This document shows, piece by piece, positions 28,496 to 37,351 of a DNA stretch of 64,000 nucleotides. How positions within the stretch are numbered: the first letter of the stretch is position 1; each line of letters starts with the position of its first letter. Source of the DNA: Ww85 sp963745765 (lineage in GTDB: Bacteria; Desulfobacterota; Desulfobulbia; Desulfobulbales; Desulfocapsaceae). The translations under genes and the position numbers were made by a program. The notes below the pieces were generated by a model that saw only the letters and a list, made by a program, of their open reading frames with translations, had not been told where the DNA came from and ran no database searches. Location of the stretch: NCBI GenBank assembly GCA_963745765.1, contig CAVUYQ010000026.1, forward strand, positions 1 to 64,000, in the 5' to 3' direction.

Positions 28496-29428
28496 ATGTC
28501 AGTAATTGTAACTGGTGGTTTTGGTCACATTGGATCTTGGGTGTGTCAGCATCTCGTTAAAAATGGACACAGGGTAATCGCCGTTGACCAATACAGGAGG
28601 GATCTTAGCTATTTGAGGGGGATGGAAGGTGACATAACTCACATCAGGGCTGATGTTCTTGATCTATCTGCCATTAATAGCTTATTTATGGATCAGAAGG
28701 ATCCTATCGATGGCGTGGTGCATGTTGCCGGCATAATTGGAGGACCTATCTTTACTCAAAATCCTCGTCAAAATGTTTATCTGAACGTTATGGGGACAGT
28801 CAATATGCTTGAAGTTTCAAGACTTTTTAAAATTCGTCGGTTCATTTATATAAGCTCGGGAGCCGTGTACGGGATTCGTGATAATATACCGTTAGAAGAC
28901 GAAGCATTGACTCCCGGCGATCTCTATGGAGCTGCGAAATCAAGTGCCGAATTTCTCGGTATTCAATATGCGGAAGAATTTGATCTCGATTTCAGATCAA
29001 TTCGAGTCTATTTTGCTTATGGTCCAGGGAGATTACCTTCTGAGGTTACTCCAATCCATAAGGCTGTTTTTGGTTGTCTCATGGGAAACACGAGTATCTC
29101 AATGCCTGCCGGAGCAGATCAATCGATTGATTTTACTTACATTAAAGATATTGCCCGAGCTATTTGCCTTCTCTATGAAAAGCCAAATTTGCAGTATCGA
29201 CAGTACAACGTATCAAGCGGCGACTGCTATAATATTCCTGATTTGATTAAAAAAGTCGCCGAATACGCTGGAGTCGATGTAAATCTGTCTATCGGTCCGG
29301 GGCGCATTATGTCGCGTGGACCGAGCATCGATAGTTCTCGTTTGAGAGAAGAACTTGGCTTTCAGCCAGAATACGGACTGGCTGATGGAGTTCGCGAATA
29401 TGCTGAGTGGATCAACGAACAACAGTGA
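28496..29428 (+). CDS. NAD-dependent epimerase/dehydratase (extended SDR)
   Basis: A 310-residue nucleotide-sugar-type short-chain dehydrogenase. The Rossmann motif is 'VTGGFGHIGSWV', the catalytic Ser lies in 'YISSGAVYG', and the YxxxK pair is in 'LYGAAKSSAEF'. Substrate is unknown; the family includes UDP-glucose 4-epimerases and related enzymes. GGAG lies 8 bases before ATG 28496. The gene is visibly richer in A and T than the yhaN gene before it and has no sugar-biosynthesis partners nearby, so it may have been acquired alone. Confidence 0.85.
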   Translation: MSVIVTGGFGHIGSWVCQHLVKNGHRVIAVDQYRRDLSYLRGMEGDITHIRADVLDLSAINSLFMDQKDPIDGVVHVAGIIGGPIFTQNPRQNVYLNVMGTVNMLEVSRLFKIRRFIYISSGAVYGIRDNIPLEDEALTPGDLYGAAKSSAEFLGIQYAEEFDLDFRSIRVYFAYGPGRLPSEVTPIHKAVFGCLMGNTSISMPAGADQSIDFTYIKDIARAICLLYEKPNLQYRQYNVSSGDCYNIPDLIKKVAEYAGVDVNLSIGPGRIMSRGPSIDSSRLREELGFQPEYGLADGVREYAEWINEQQ

Positions 29429-29489
29429 TGTACGAGTGGATAGTTTAATGAGATACGGCTGTTCGGGATCCAGATCGAGCAGGTAGAGA

Positions 29490-29684
29490 TCAACAAGGAT
29501 TATTTTTTTTCAACCCCTTTAAAGACAAGAGCGGTTCGCTTGACGCCGGATTGATGGTCGCACCGGCATCAAGAAGCAGTTTCACCACGCCGTGGTGCTT
29601 CCTTCTGATACTTCTCATCAATGGTGTCTCGGAGTCGGAGACTGAACCGTTGACAACGATCCGTTTTTTAAGCATTAATCGCAC
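29490..29684 (-). pseudogene. Ankyrin-repeat fragment
   Basis: A 64-codon minus-strand frame containing one clear ankyrin repeat, 'SETPLMRSIRRKHHGVVKLL' followed by 'LDAGATINPAS'. A single repeat does not fold into a useful ankyrin protein, and upstream the frame meets palindromic sequence, so this is probably the end of a lost gene. The surrounding 29429-30104 stretch otherwise holds only the two hairpins below. Confidence 0.4.
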
Positions 29685-29711
29685 GAGTTCAGGAGACCCC
29701 GAACTCGTGCG
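29680..29711. repeat. Perfect hairpin 1
   Basis: Eleven-base perfect arms, CGCACGAGTTC and GAACTCGTGCG, around a ten-base loop. No T-run follows on either strand. Confidence 0.75.
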
Positions 29712-29714
29712 GGT

Positions 29715-29758
29715 ATGTTCCCAGGCGATTGTCAGTAGATCGTGAAGCCTGGGAACAT
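29715..29758. repeat. Perfect hairpin 2, adjacent to hairpin 1
   Basis: Twelve-base perfect arms, ATGTTCCCAGGC (29715-29726) and GCCTGGGAACAT (29747-29758), with a 20-base loop. Starts four bases after hairpin 1. The two stems have unrelated sequences, so this is not one duplicated repeat. Confidence 0.75.
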
Positions 29759-30104
29759 CAGGTTAATAAGCGTTTGGAACCTATTAAGGAAAACGGGCAA
29801 CAGGGAAGAAAACAGAACAACAGATGCGCCTGAGCTATTATATTTTTTCTTAGCCTTGCATGGTGATATGATAGCAGAGAGAGGTGGATGTTGTCTGGTG
29901 ATTATAAGCACCCCATAAACATTTCGATCAATTTGCAGATCATCCCGCCATCCACTATACTGATTCTGTCAGGATCTTTTGAAAAGACGATTACTTCAGG
30001 TGGCCATACCTGTTTCCCGTGAGGCAAGTCCCTTTCATCGGGGCTGTCTTTCTTGAAAATATTCGGTGCTTTGCCTGCGGATTGTGGCGGTGCTGGAATG
30101 AGGC

Positions 30105-30959
30105 ATGATCATGATTAAATATCGACTTATTTTTACTGATCTCGACGATACACTACTGGATCATTACACCTACTCGTTCAAACCTGCCTCCCGCTTGCTG
30201 GCCTGGCTCTCTCAGCATGGCATTCCAGTCATTATTAATTCCAGTAAATCATTTGCGGAGGTCGTCCGGATCCGTGAAAAAATGGGCAACACTGATCCCT
30301 TTATTGTGGAAAATGGAGCGGCTATTTATCTGCCAAAGCATCGGTTTCCACGTTGTCCGGAAAACTGTTCCAAACATGGATCCTATTGGTTCTACAGTAT
30401 TGTCCGGCCCCGGGAACACTGGTTAACACTGATGCATGGATTCGATTCGGAATTCAGTTCCCTGTACACCGGTATGTCGGAGATGAGCATCGAAGAAATT
30501 GAAGAATTTACCGGACTGTCATCTGAAGATGCCAACTATGCCGCCAGGCGTCAGTTCAGTGAAGCCTTGTATTGGCACGGCAGGAAGGAAGATAAAAAGT
30601 TATTTATCCAGACAATTGAAGGCTGGGGAGGATATGTGCTTGAAGGTGGCAGGTTTCTACATGTGGGTGACCGGACCAGCAAGGGGTCGTCCATGCAGTG
30701 GCTCTGCAGATGTTATGATCATTACTTTCCTTCCCGCCAGTTCCAGACCTATGCACTTGGCGACAGTCCCAATGATCTGGATATGCTTAATTGTGCTGAC
30801 TGGGCGGTGGTGGTTGCTTCACCTGGACACCCTGCCCCGAAGCTGGAACGCACGGAGCAGGTTGTCTACACAAAGAAATACGGACCTCAGGGATGGACTG
30901 ATAGTTTGATGAAATTATTTAATATTCCTGAACATGCGCTACCTGAGATAAAAGATTAA
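30105..30959 (+). CDS. Mannosyl-3-phosphoglycerate phosphatase family HAD hydrolase
   Basis: HAD type IIB phosphatase; the family's named member makes the compatible solute mannosylglycerate from its phosphate. Motif I is 'IFTDLDDTLLD' with the nucleophile Asp, motif II 'VIINSSKSFAEVV', the Lys motif 'DRTSKGSSMQWL' and motif III 'LGDSPNDLDML'. The protein is 284 residues, full length. A second in-frame ATG lies six bases downstream and is nearly as good a start. The partner mannosyl-3-phosphoglycerate synthase is not in the window, so the exact substrate is unproven. Confidence 0.8.
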   Translation: MIMIKYRLIFTDLDDTLLDHYTYSFKPASRLLAWLSQHGIPVIINSSKSFAEVVRIREKMGNTDPFIVENGAAIYLPKHRFPRCPENCSKHGSYWFYSIVRPREHWLTLMHGFDSEFSSLYTGMSEMSIEEIEEFTGLSSEDANYAARRQFSEALYWHGRKEDKKLFIQTIEGWGGYVLEGGRFLHVGDRTSKGSSMQWLCRCYDHYFPSRQFQTYALGDSPNDLDMLNCADWAVVVASPGHPAPKLERTEQVVYTKKYGPQGWTDSLMKLFNIPEHALPEIKD

Positions 30960-30999
30960 AGGTAGCTTTTTTACGTTTACCTTCAGGTCGGCACCTACC

Positions 31000-31142
31000 T
31001 AGTTTTCGTCCGGAAATGAGCGATTTTTACCTAAATTTAGGCGCTCGATAAATTTAACCGCAGGCATCGTTGATATTCCGAGGATTAAATTTTGAGAGTA
31101 ACGACGAGTTAGGGGAAAAGCGCTGTTTCAGGATGGAAACTA
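31000..31142 (+). repeat. Intergenic palindromic element, copy A
   Basis: Ends are imperfect inverted repeats (TAGTTTTCGTCCGGAAAT at 31000-31017 and the reverse complement of TAGTTTCCATCCTGAAAC at 31125-31142). The core 31049-31119, containing GATATTCCGAGGAT and AAATTTTGAG, recurs in reverse orientation at 53456-53530. Looks like a small non-autonomous mobile element. Confidence 0.65.
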
Positions 31143-31398
31143 CCTAGTAGACGATTGATCCTGAAGTGCAGTGAGCAGTTCTCTTACCACACCTGGAAAA
31201 GGTTCATTTGCCCCCGGTTTTCTTTTTTTGCCTCTTTCCTGCAACCTTTCTTTCTGTCCATCCTGCTATTACCTTTGACCATCCGTGAGCCTGTACGTCT
31301 TCAGCTTGAAAGGGTATCGCGGAAACAACCGGATTATCTGCTGTTGTGTGAGCCTGCGGCATCAGGCTCATACGACTAGGTAGTATTGGGAATTATTA

Positions 31399-31427
31399 TT
31401 GACAAGGAACTGTCTCTTCTATAGAGT
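31399..31427 (+). promoter_or_regulatory. Candidate sigma70 promoter for the cyd operon
   Basis: TTGACA (31399-31404), 17-base spacer, TAGAGT (31422-31427). The -35 box is perfect, the -10 box matches 4 of 6. It lies 130 bp upstream of the DUF4492 start. Confidence 0.5.
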
Positions 31428-31558
31428 GCTTGCTGATTAAAGGAAAACGGTTTTTAAAATTGGTTGAAAATTCGTGTAAAGAAAGGTTATATGGATAGGT
31501 CAGGAACAGCTGATAAAGTAATGTTCCGGCGGGCAATTAAAGAGAGGAGGATATCTTG

Positions 31559-31786
31559 ATGCTCTCCCCTGTGGGCAGGATATTCAGATTCTATCGGGAC
31601 GGGTTTCGCTCGATGATTATCGGTAAAACCCTGTGGAAGCTCATCCTGGTAAAACTGTTTATCATGTTCGCCGTCTTGAAACTGTTTTTCTTCCCGAATT
31701 TTCTTACGACCCATTTTTCTACAGACGAACAGCGGGCCGATTACGTAATGGAACAGATCACCCGACCGGCTCAGAAACCGAATTAA
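31559..31786 (+). CDS. DUF4492 small membrane protein, cytochrome bd-associated
   Basis: A 75-residue protein, 'MLSPVGRIFRFYRDGFRSM', with one membrane helix ('KLILVKLFIMFAVLKLFFFP') and a short charged tail. DUF4492 genes characteristically sit directly before cydA; a role in assembly or stability of the oxidase is plausible but unproven. AGGAGG stands 8 bases upstream of ATG 31559. A 22-codon frame (31491-31559, 'MDRSGTADKVMF...') preceded by AAAGG ends in the TGATG that starts this gene. It might be a coupled leader peptide. Confidence 0.8.
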   Translation: MLSPVGRIFRFYRDGFRSMIIGKTLWKLILVKLFIMFAVLKLFFFPNFLTTHFSTDEQRADYVMEQITRPAQKPN

Positions 31787-31798
31787 GGAGGATATTAC

Positions 31799-33331
31799 AT
31801 GGTCGATATCGATCTAGGCCTGGTGAATTGGTCCAGGGCGCAGTTCGCCCTGACGGCAATGTATCATTGGCTCTTTGTACCATTGACGCTGGGCTTGTCA
31901 TTTCTGTGTGCCTTTTTTGAGTCTATCTATGTCAAGACCGGAAAAGAGCAGTGGAGATACCTGACAAGGTTCTGGATGACCTTGTTCGGCATTAATTTTG
32001 CGATCGGTGCGGCGACCGGTATTATCCTGGAATTTGAATTCGGTACGAACTGGTCAAATTATTCATGGATGGTCGGCGACATTTTCGGGGCTCCGCTGGC
32101 GGTGGAAGGGATTGTTGCCTTCTTCCTTGAAGTTACCTTTTTTGCCGTGATGTTTTTCGGCTGGGGCCGTGTCTCAAAAGGTTTTCACCTTTTTTCGACC
32201 TGGATGGTCGCGATCGGCTCCAACCTTTCGGCCTTGTGGATTCTGGTGGCCAACGGCTGGATGCAGTACCCGGTCGGCATGGCCTTTAATCCCGAAACAG
32301 TCCGTTTTGAGATGCAGAATTTCTGGGAAATTCTGTTCTCGCCGGTAGCCATAGCAAAATTTACCCATGCGACAGGCTCGAGTTTCCTGGTCGGAGCGAC
32401 CTTCGTCATTGCCATTTCCTCCTGGTACCTCCTCAGGGGACGGCATATCGAGATGGCCAAAAAATCCATCCTGGTTGCCTCGGTATTCGGCGTTTTTTCA
32501 CTTGCCCTGACTGCCTACACCGGGGACGAATCAGCCTTCACCAATGCCTCTAGTCAGCCGATGAAGCTGGCCGCTTATGAAGGGCTGTATAACGGCGAGC
32601 AGAACGCCGGCATTGTCGCCTTTGGCATCTTGAACCCGGCCACAAAGCCGGGTGATGATTCAGATCCGTTCCTGTTCAAGATCAAGCTTCCCTACCTGCT
32701 TTCCCTGCTGGCCAACCGCTCACTTGATTCGTTTGTGCCGGGAATCAATGACCTGGTCTTTGGCAATGAAAAGCAGGGTATTGTCGGCGTTGACAAGAAG
32801 ATGGTGCGTGGTTCTGCTGCCTTGACGGACCTTACCGCCTACAAGAATGCCAGGGACTCCGCGGATAGTGCGGCTGCGCAGGGTGCGCTGGAACGTTTTA
32901 CCAAGAACCAGGACTATCTCGGCTTCGCCTATTTCGACAAGCCTGAAGACGCGGTCCCACCGGTTCAGACGACCTTCTATGCATTTCATATCATGGTCTT
33001 TCTTTCCCTGTTTTTCGCTTTTATCTGTCTTGCCTATCTGCTCTACGGGATGAGAGACAGTATCACGCAGAAGCGCTGGCTGATGCCGCTGGGCATCTTG
33101 TCATTCTTTCTTGCCATGGCAGCGAGCCAGGCAGGCTGGGTCGTTGCAGAAGTAGGCAGGCAACCCTGGGCAATCCAGAACATGATGCCTGTCTCAGTTG
33201 CGACCAGCAACCTGGCCAAGGGAAATGTCATGGCCACATTCTGGATGTTTGCCGGCCTCTTTACCGTGCTGCTGCTGGCGGAAATAAAGATCATGCTCTG
33301 GCAGATCAACAAAGGACCGGAGGGCGAATAA
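31799..33331 (+). CDS. cydA: Cytochrome bd quinol oxidase subunit I
   Basis: Haem-bearing subunit of the high-affinity oxygen reductase. Full length (510 residues), nine helices. The haem b595 ligand is H23 in 'MYHWLFVPLTLG', with a GRQPW signature at about 452 ('AEVGRQPWAIQ') and the periplasmic quinol loop of the short type. AAGGAGG precedes ATG 31799. It is followed without gap by cydB. The operon lets a mainly anaerobic cell respire or detoxify traces of oxygen. Confidence 0.95.
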   Translation: MVDIDLGLVNWSRAQFALTAMYHWLFVPLTLGLSFLCAFFESIYVKTGKEQWRYLTRFWMTLFGINFAIGAATGIILEFEFGTNWSNYSWMVGDIFGAPLAVEGIVAFFLEVTFFAVMFFGWGRVSKGFHLFSTWMVAIGSNLSALWILVANGWMQYPVGMAFNPETVRFEMQNFWEILFSPVAIAKFTHATGSSFLVGATFVIAISSWYLLRGRHIEMAKKSILVASVFGVFSLALTAYTGDESAFTNASSQPMKLAAYEGLYNGEQNAGIVAFGILNPATKPGDDSDPFLFKIKLPYLLSLLANRSLDSFVPGINDLVFGNEKQGIVGVDKKMVRGSAALTDLTAYKNARDSADSAAAQGALERFTKNQDYLGFAYFDKPEDAVPPVQTTFYAFHIMVFLSLFFAFICLAYLLYGMRDSITQKRWLMPLGILSFFLAMAASQAGWVVAEVGRQPWAIQNMMPVSVATSNLAKGNVMATFWMFAGLFTVLLLAEIKIMLWQINKGPEGE

Positions 33332-34465
33332 ATGATTGGAAATCTAGATATAACAGTACTGCAGCAGATCTGGTGGATCCTTGCTTCAATTGTCGGCTCC
33401 CTGTTTCTTTTTCTCACCTTCGTGCAGGGCGGCCAGACCTTGCTCTGGCAGGTTGCCAGGACGGAACAGGAAAAAGCGCTGGTCATCAACTCGCTGGGCC
33501 GTAAGTGGGAGCTGACATTCACCACGCTGGTTCTTTTCGGCGGTGCCCTGTTTGCCGCCTTTCCGCTGTTCTACGCCACCAGTTTCGGCGGCGCCTACTG
33601 GGTGTGGATTCTGATCCTTTTCACCTTTATTATTCAGGCTGTCAGTTATGAATACCGCAAGAAACCCGCCAATCTGCTTGGCGCTAAGGTTTACGAGATA
33701 TTTCTCTTTATCAACGGTTCGGTCGGCATCCTGCTGATCGGGGCCGCGGTTGGAACCTTTTTCACCGGCTCCAATTTCACGCTGAACCAGTTTAACCAGG
33801 TGAGATGGACGCATCCGCTGCTTGGTCTTGAGGCCGCCTTCTCCCTGTTTAACCTCTCGCTCGGGTTGTTCCTGGTGTTCAACGCGCGCGTTCTCGGATC
33901 GATGTACCTGCTCAACAATGTTGATTGTGCTATTGCGCCGGATCTTGAGCAGCGGCTGAGAAAGGCCTGTATCACCAATCTTGTCTGCGCCCTGCCGTTT
34001 CTGCTCTACGTGCTGGGAAGTCTGCTGCTGATGCAGGGTTTTGGTTTTGATGAGAACGGCGTTGTCAGCATGGTATCGGGAAAATACCTGGCTAACCTGC
34101 TCGCTATGCCCGCAGTCCTTATTCTGCTGCTTGTCGGCCTGGTGCTGGTCGTGTGGGGGGTTATTTCAACAAGTTTTCTCGAAGGAAACCGCGGCATCTG
34201 GTTTGGTGGCCTGGGAACGGTACTCGTCGGTCTGGCCGTTTTCTTCACTGCCGGTTTTAACAATACACCGTTTTATCCGTCCAAGGCTGATCTCCAGTCA
34301 TCCCTGTCAATCTATAATGCCTCATCAAGTCATTTTACGCTGACGGCAATGACCTATGTCGCCCTGGTTATTCCTGTCGTATTGGCCTATGTTGCTTATG
34401 TCTGGAAGCTGATGGATGCCAGGAAGATAGGGCCTGAAGATCTGAGTGATCCCAAGGCTTATTAG
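33332..34465 (+). CDS. cydB: Cytochrome bd quinol oxidase subunit II
   Basis: A 377-residue integral membrane partner of CydA with eight or nine helices. It opens 'LQQIWWILASIVGSLFLFLT', and its C-terminal end 'HFTLTAMTYVALVIPVVLAY' is typical. The start codon follows the cydA stop with no spacing, so the two are coupled. Intact. Confidence 0.93.
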   Translation: MIGNLDITVLQQIWWILASIVGSLFLFLTFVQGGQTLLWQVARTEQEKALVINSLGRKWELTFTTLVLFGGALFAAFPLFYATSFGGAYWVWILILFTFIIQAVSYEYRKKPANLLGAKVYEIFLFINGSVGILLIGAAVGTFFTGSNFTLNQFNQVRWTHPLLGLEAAFSLFNLSLGLFLVFNARVLGSMYLLNNVDCAIAPDLEQRLRKACITNLVCALPFLLYVLGSLLLMQGFGFDENGVVSMVSGKYLANLLAMPAVLILLLVGLVLVVWGVISTSFLEGNRGIWFGGLGTVLVGLAVFFTAGFNNTPFYPSKADLQSSLSIYNASSSHFTLTAMTYVALVIPVVLAYVAYVWKLMDARKIGPEDLSDPKAY

Positions 34466-34498
34466 CAGAACGGATAGGTTCCAAGGAGGGACGAAAGG

Positions 34499-34591
34499 AT
34501 GGTAGCATTTTTACTCATTACATGGTGTGCTGTAATTTTCTTTTCATACAAAGTATCGGTTAAGGTACTTGAAAAGGCAGGGAAACTGTAG
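34499..34591 (+). CDS. 30-residue membrane peptide, candidate CydX-like subunit
   Basis: A tiny gene after cydB: AAGGAGGG, then ATG 34499 and a 30-codon frame beginning 'MVAFLLITWCAVIFFSYKV' with stop at 34591. It has one transmembrane helix followed by a basic C-terminus. In other bacteria a single-helix peptide of about 30-40 residues encoded just after cydAB (CydX, CydS, CcoM-like) is a structural subunit of the oxidase. Position, ribosome site and helix support the call; sequence identity to known CydX is not evident. A terminator follows. Confidence 0.65.
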   Translation: MVAFLLITWCAVIFFSYKVSVKVLEKAGKL

Positions 34592-34643
34592 GCGTACCCT
34601 TTAGCATTCACAAAAGACCTGCCTGCAGCGTTATAAACATTAT

Positions 34644-34685
34644 AAAACGGGGGGATCGTTGCCGGTCTTCCCGTTTTTGTTTTGC
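34644..34685 (+). terminator. Rho-independent terminator of the cyd operon
   Basis: AAAACGGG...CCCGTTTT arms with a second inner GATC/GGTC-type pairing, followed by TTTTTGTTTT. It lies 55 bp after the small peptide gene. Confidence 0.7.
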
Positions 34686-34812
34686 GTGCTTACTGTTGTT
34701 ACTAAATGGTCCATATTGTAACATATCAATCATTTCTGTTGTTTTTCCATGAACGTCAGGCTAACGGTCCGGGAGCAGTTGTCCCGGTCGATCTCTTATG
34801 AAGGAGTTTGCT

Positions 34813-36216
34813 ATGGGAAAGAATCTTTTCAATAAAGTATGGGATTTACATAAGGTTGCCGCATTGTCTGAAACAAGGGATCAGCTTTTTATCGGTCTCC
34901 ACCTGGTGCATGAAGTTACCTCTCCCCAGGCTTTTCAGGAGCTGCGGGAACGGGGCATCAAGGTGAAATACCCCGACCGTACCATCGCCACCGTTGATCA
35001 TATCGTACCGACGCAAAATCAGTTTATCAGGCCATACCAGGATACGCTGGCAGAGGAGATGCTGCAGGCTGTCGAAAAAAACACGGCTGAATTTGGTATC
35101 CCGTTCTTTGGACTTGATTCTGATTCCCGGGGCATTGTCCATATCATCGGACCGGAAAACGGTTTTACCCAGCCCGGCATGACCATTGCCTGCGGTGATT
35201 CCCACACCTCCACGCATGGTGCCTTCGGCGCCATCGCCTTTGGCGTCGGAACCTCCCAGGTTCGGGATTTGCTGGCAACCCAGACGCTTGCCGTGGATCG
35301 TCTGAAGGTCAGAAAGATCGAAGTGCACGGTAAACGGGGACCAGGCGTCCATGCCAAGGATATCATCCTGCGGATCATCGCTGAACTCGGGGTTATGGGC
35401 GGTATCGGTTTCGCCTACGAGTTTGCCGGTCCTGTCATCGCCGCGCTTTCCATGGAAGAGCGCATGACCATCTGCAACATGAGTATCGAAGGAGGAGCAC
35501 GTGCCGGTTATGTTAATCCTGACCAGATAACCTTTGACTACCTGGCGGGCAGACCGTTCGCTCCGGCCGGTGCTGAATTCGCTGCTGCCGTTGATTTCTG
35601 GAAGTCGATGGCCTCAGATGCGGACGCTGATTATGATGATGTTTACCAGCTCGATATTACCGGCATGGGCCCCATGGTCACCTGGGGAATCACTCCGGGA
35701 CAGGGGGTAGAGGTGAGCCAGAATCTGCCGCGCATCGCTGATCTCGATGAGACCGAGGTGGAGATCACCCGGAAGGCATATGAGCATATGGGCTTTTCCG
35801 AAGGGCAGAAAATCGAGGGAGCAAAGATCGATGTCGCCTTTATCGGCTCCTGCACCAACGGACGTATCTCCGACTTCAGGGCAGCGGCTGCGGTGGTGAA
35901 AGGAAGAAAAGTGGCTTCGCATGTGCGGGCTCTTGCCGTCCCCGGATCCCGGAAGGTGAAAGAGCAGGCAGAGAAGGAAGGGCTCGACGTCATTTTCACC
36001 GAGGCAGGATTTGAATGGCGTGAAGCCGGCTGTTCCATGTGCCTGGCCATGAATCCGGATAAATTGGTCGGCCGCCAGATGTCGGCCAGTTCCTCGAATC
36101 GCAACTTCATCGGCCGGCAGGGTACACCCAAAGGTCGAACACTGCTCATGAGTCCGGCAATGGTTGCGGCTGCAGCAGTTGAAGGTGTGGTAAGCGATGT
36201 AAGAAAATTATTGTAG
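34813..36216 (+). CDS. leuC: 3-isopropylmalate dehydratase large subunit
   Basis: Isomerises 2- to 3-isopropylmalate in leucine synthesis with LeuD; a 4Fe-4S aconitase-family protein. Active-site segments include 'GDSHTSTHGAFGAIAFGVG'. Cluster cysteines lie in 'IGSCTNGRISDF' and 'EAGCSMCLAMNPD'. I choose ATG 34813 over the in-frame ATG at 34798 because AAGGAG (34801-34806) then sits correctly. The result is 467 residues, full length. leuD follows after 12 bp. Confidence 0.95.
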   Translation: MGKNLFNKVWDLHKVAALSETRDQLFIGLHLVHEVTSPQAFQELRERGIKVKYPDRTIATVDHIVPTQNQFIRPYQDTLAEEMLQAVEKNTAEFGIPFFGLDSDSRGIVHIIGPENGFTQPGMTIACGDSHTSTHGAFGAIAFGVGTSQVRDLLATQTLAVDRLKVRKIEVHGKRGPGVHAKDIILRIIAELGVMGGIGFAYEFAGPVIAALSMEERMTICNMSIEGGARAGYVNPDQITFDYLAGRPFAPAGAEFAAAVDFWKSMASDADADYDDVYQLDITGMGPMVTWGITPGQGVEVSQNLPRIADLDETEVEITRKAYEHMGFSEGQKIEGAKIDVAFIGSCTNGRISDFRAAAAVVKGRKVASHVRALAVPGSRKVKEQAEKEGLDVIFTEAGFEWREAGCSMCLAMNPDKLVGRQMSASSSNRNFIGRQGTPKGRTLLMSPAMVAAAAVEGVVSDVRKLL

Positions 36217-36228
36217 GGAGATAAAGAA

Positions 36229-36844
36229 ATGACCGATAATCCTGCCGCCATCAAATGCATAGAAGGACGTGCATTGCCCTACCAGGGCAATGATGTCGAT
36301 ACCGACCGCATCATTCCCGCACGCTTTCTGAGAAGTGTAACCTTTGAAGGGCTCGGCAAAGAGGTCTTCAAAGATGAACGCTACGATGAAAATGGCGTAG
36401 AAAGAGCTGCATCCGTTCAATGGTCCGACCTACGAGGGCGCCAGAATATTGATGGTAAACCGTAATTTCGGCTGCGGCTCAAGCCGGGAGCACGCGCCCC
36501 AGGCAATTATGCGCTTTGGCCTGCAAGCCATTGTCGGCGAATCTTTTGGCGAGATTTTTGCCGGTAACTGCATCAGCCTTGGTATCCCGGTCTTTACAGC
36601 GGGTGAGAAAATTATCCGCGAGCTGCAGAAGCAGGCGGAAAGTAAGCCGGAAACCGTCTTTAAGCTCGATGTCGAGACACGGTCCATCAGTTTTAACGGA
36701 CAGAGCGTTGCACTGGAAATGAATTCTTCAGTAAGAACGGCCCTTCTCGGCGGCACCTGGAACACTCTTGATGAACTCATGCAGAACATGGCGCAGATAG
36801 AAAGCGTCTATGACAGACTTCCCTATACCAATGGCTTTCAGTAG
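36229..36844 (+). CDS. leuD: 3-isopropylmalate dehydratase small subunit, one surplus base
   Basis: Swivel-domain partner of LeuC. 'NDVDTDRIIPARFLR' opens the domain, and 'NRNFGCGSSREHAPQAI' carries the substrate-binding loop, but they lie in different frames. Removing one A from the AAA near 36400 gives 'GVEELHPFN' and a continuous protein of about 204 residues, the normal length. LeuD is essential for leucine synthesis and both halves are perfectly conserved, so a consensus error is at least as likely as a mutation. Confidence 0.88.
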
Positions 36845-36889
36845 GTCGGGAGTTAATCTTTTGACCATCGCGAGGTATCGGCAGACCAG

Positions 36890-37351
36890 TCAGACCAGCC
36901 TACCGATAACCAGCCAGAGAATCTGCAGGCAGGCAAGCGCATAGATACCTGCCATCACGTCATCCATCATGATGCCGATGCCGCCGTGCAGGTTGGTGTC
37001 CAGCCAGGAGACGGGGAAGGGTTTGAGGATATCGAAGATCCTGAAGAACAGGAATCCCAGAAACCAGGCCAGTGGATGACTGGGTGCCAGGGTCAGGGTA
37101 ATGAAGATGCCGAGTATCTCATCAATGACGATGCAGCCCGGATCCGGCCGGTCAAAAATTTTTTCAGCCGACCCGGCGCATAAAAAACCAACGACAAAAA
37201 GGGCTGCCATGAGCATCAGGTAAGTGGGCAACTCCAGGTTTCGGCAGAAAAACCAGGGCAGCATCGCAAAAAGCGAACCCCAGGTCCCCGGTGCTTTCGG
37301 GGCCATACCACTGTAGAGACCGGTGGCGATGGCCACGATCAGCCGGTCCAT
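36890..37351 (-). CDS. pgpA: Phosphatidylglycerophosphatase A
   Basis: Inner-membrane enzyme that dephosphorylates phosphatidylglycerol phosphate. 'SGMAPKAPGTWGSL' and 'DEILGIFITL' are family signatures; three or four helices, 153 residues. Its ATG shares one base with the larC stop (TGATG at 37351), so it is the last gene of a def-fmt-larC-pgpA string. Both the long upstream extension and a frame read from inside larC are rejected as starts. Confidence 0.9.
   Translation of the reverse strand: MDRLIVAIATGLYSGMAPKAPGTWGSLFAMLPWFFCRNLELPTYLMLMAALFVVGFLCAGSAEKIFDRPDPGCIVIDEILGIFITLTLAPSHPLAWFLGFLFFRIFDILKPFPVSWLDTNLHGGIGIMMDDVMAGIYALACLQILWLVIGRLV

Larger units (their letters stand above)
30960..31490. 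other. Intergenic stretch with a repeat and the cyd promoter
   Basis: Non-coding. Holds the 31000-31142 element and a candidate promoter at 31399-31427 for the cytochrome bd genes. A short GAGCCTG/CAGGCTC stem lies near 31350. Confidence 0.5.
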
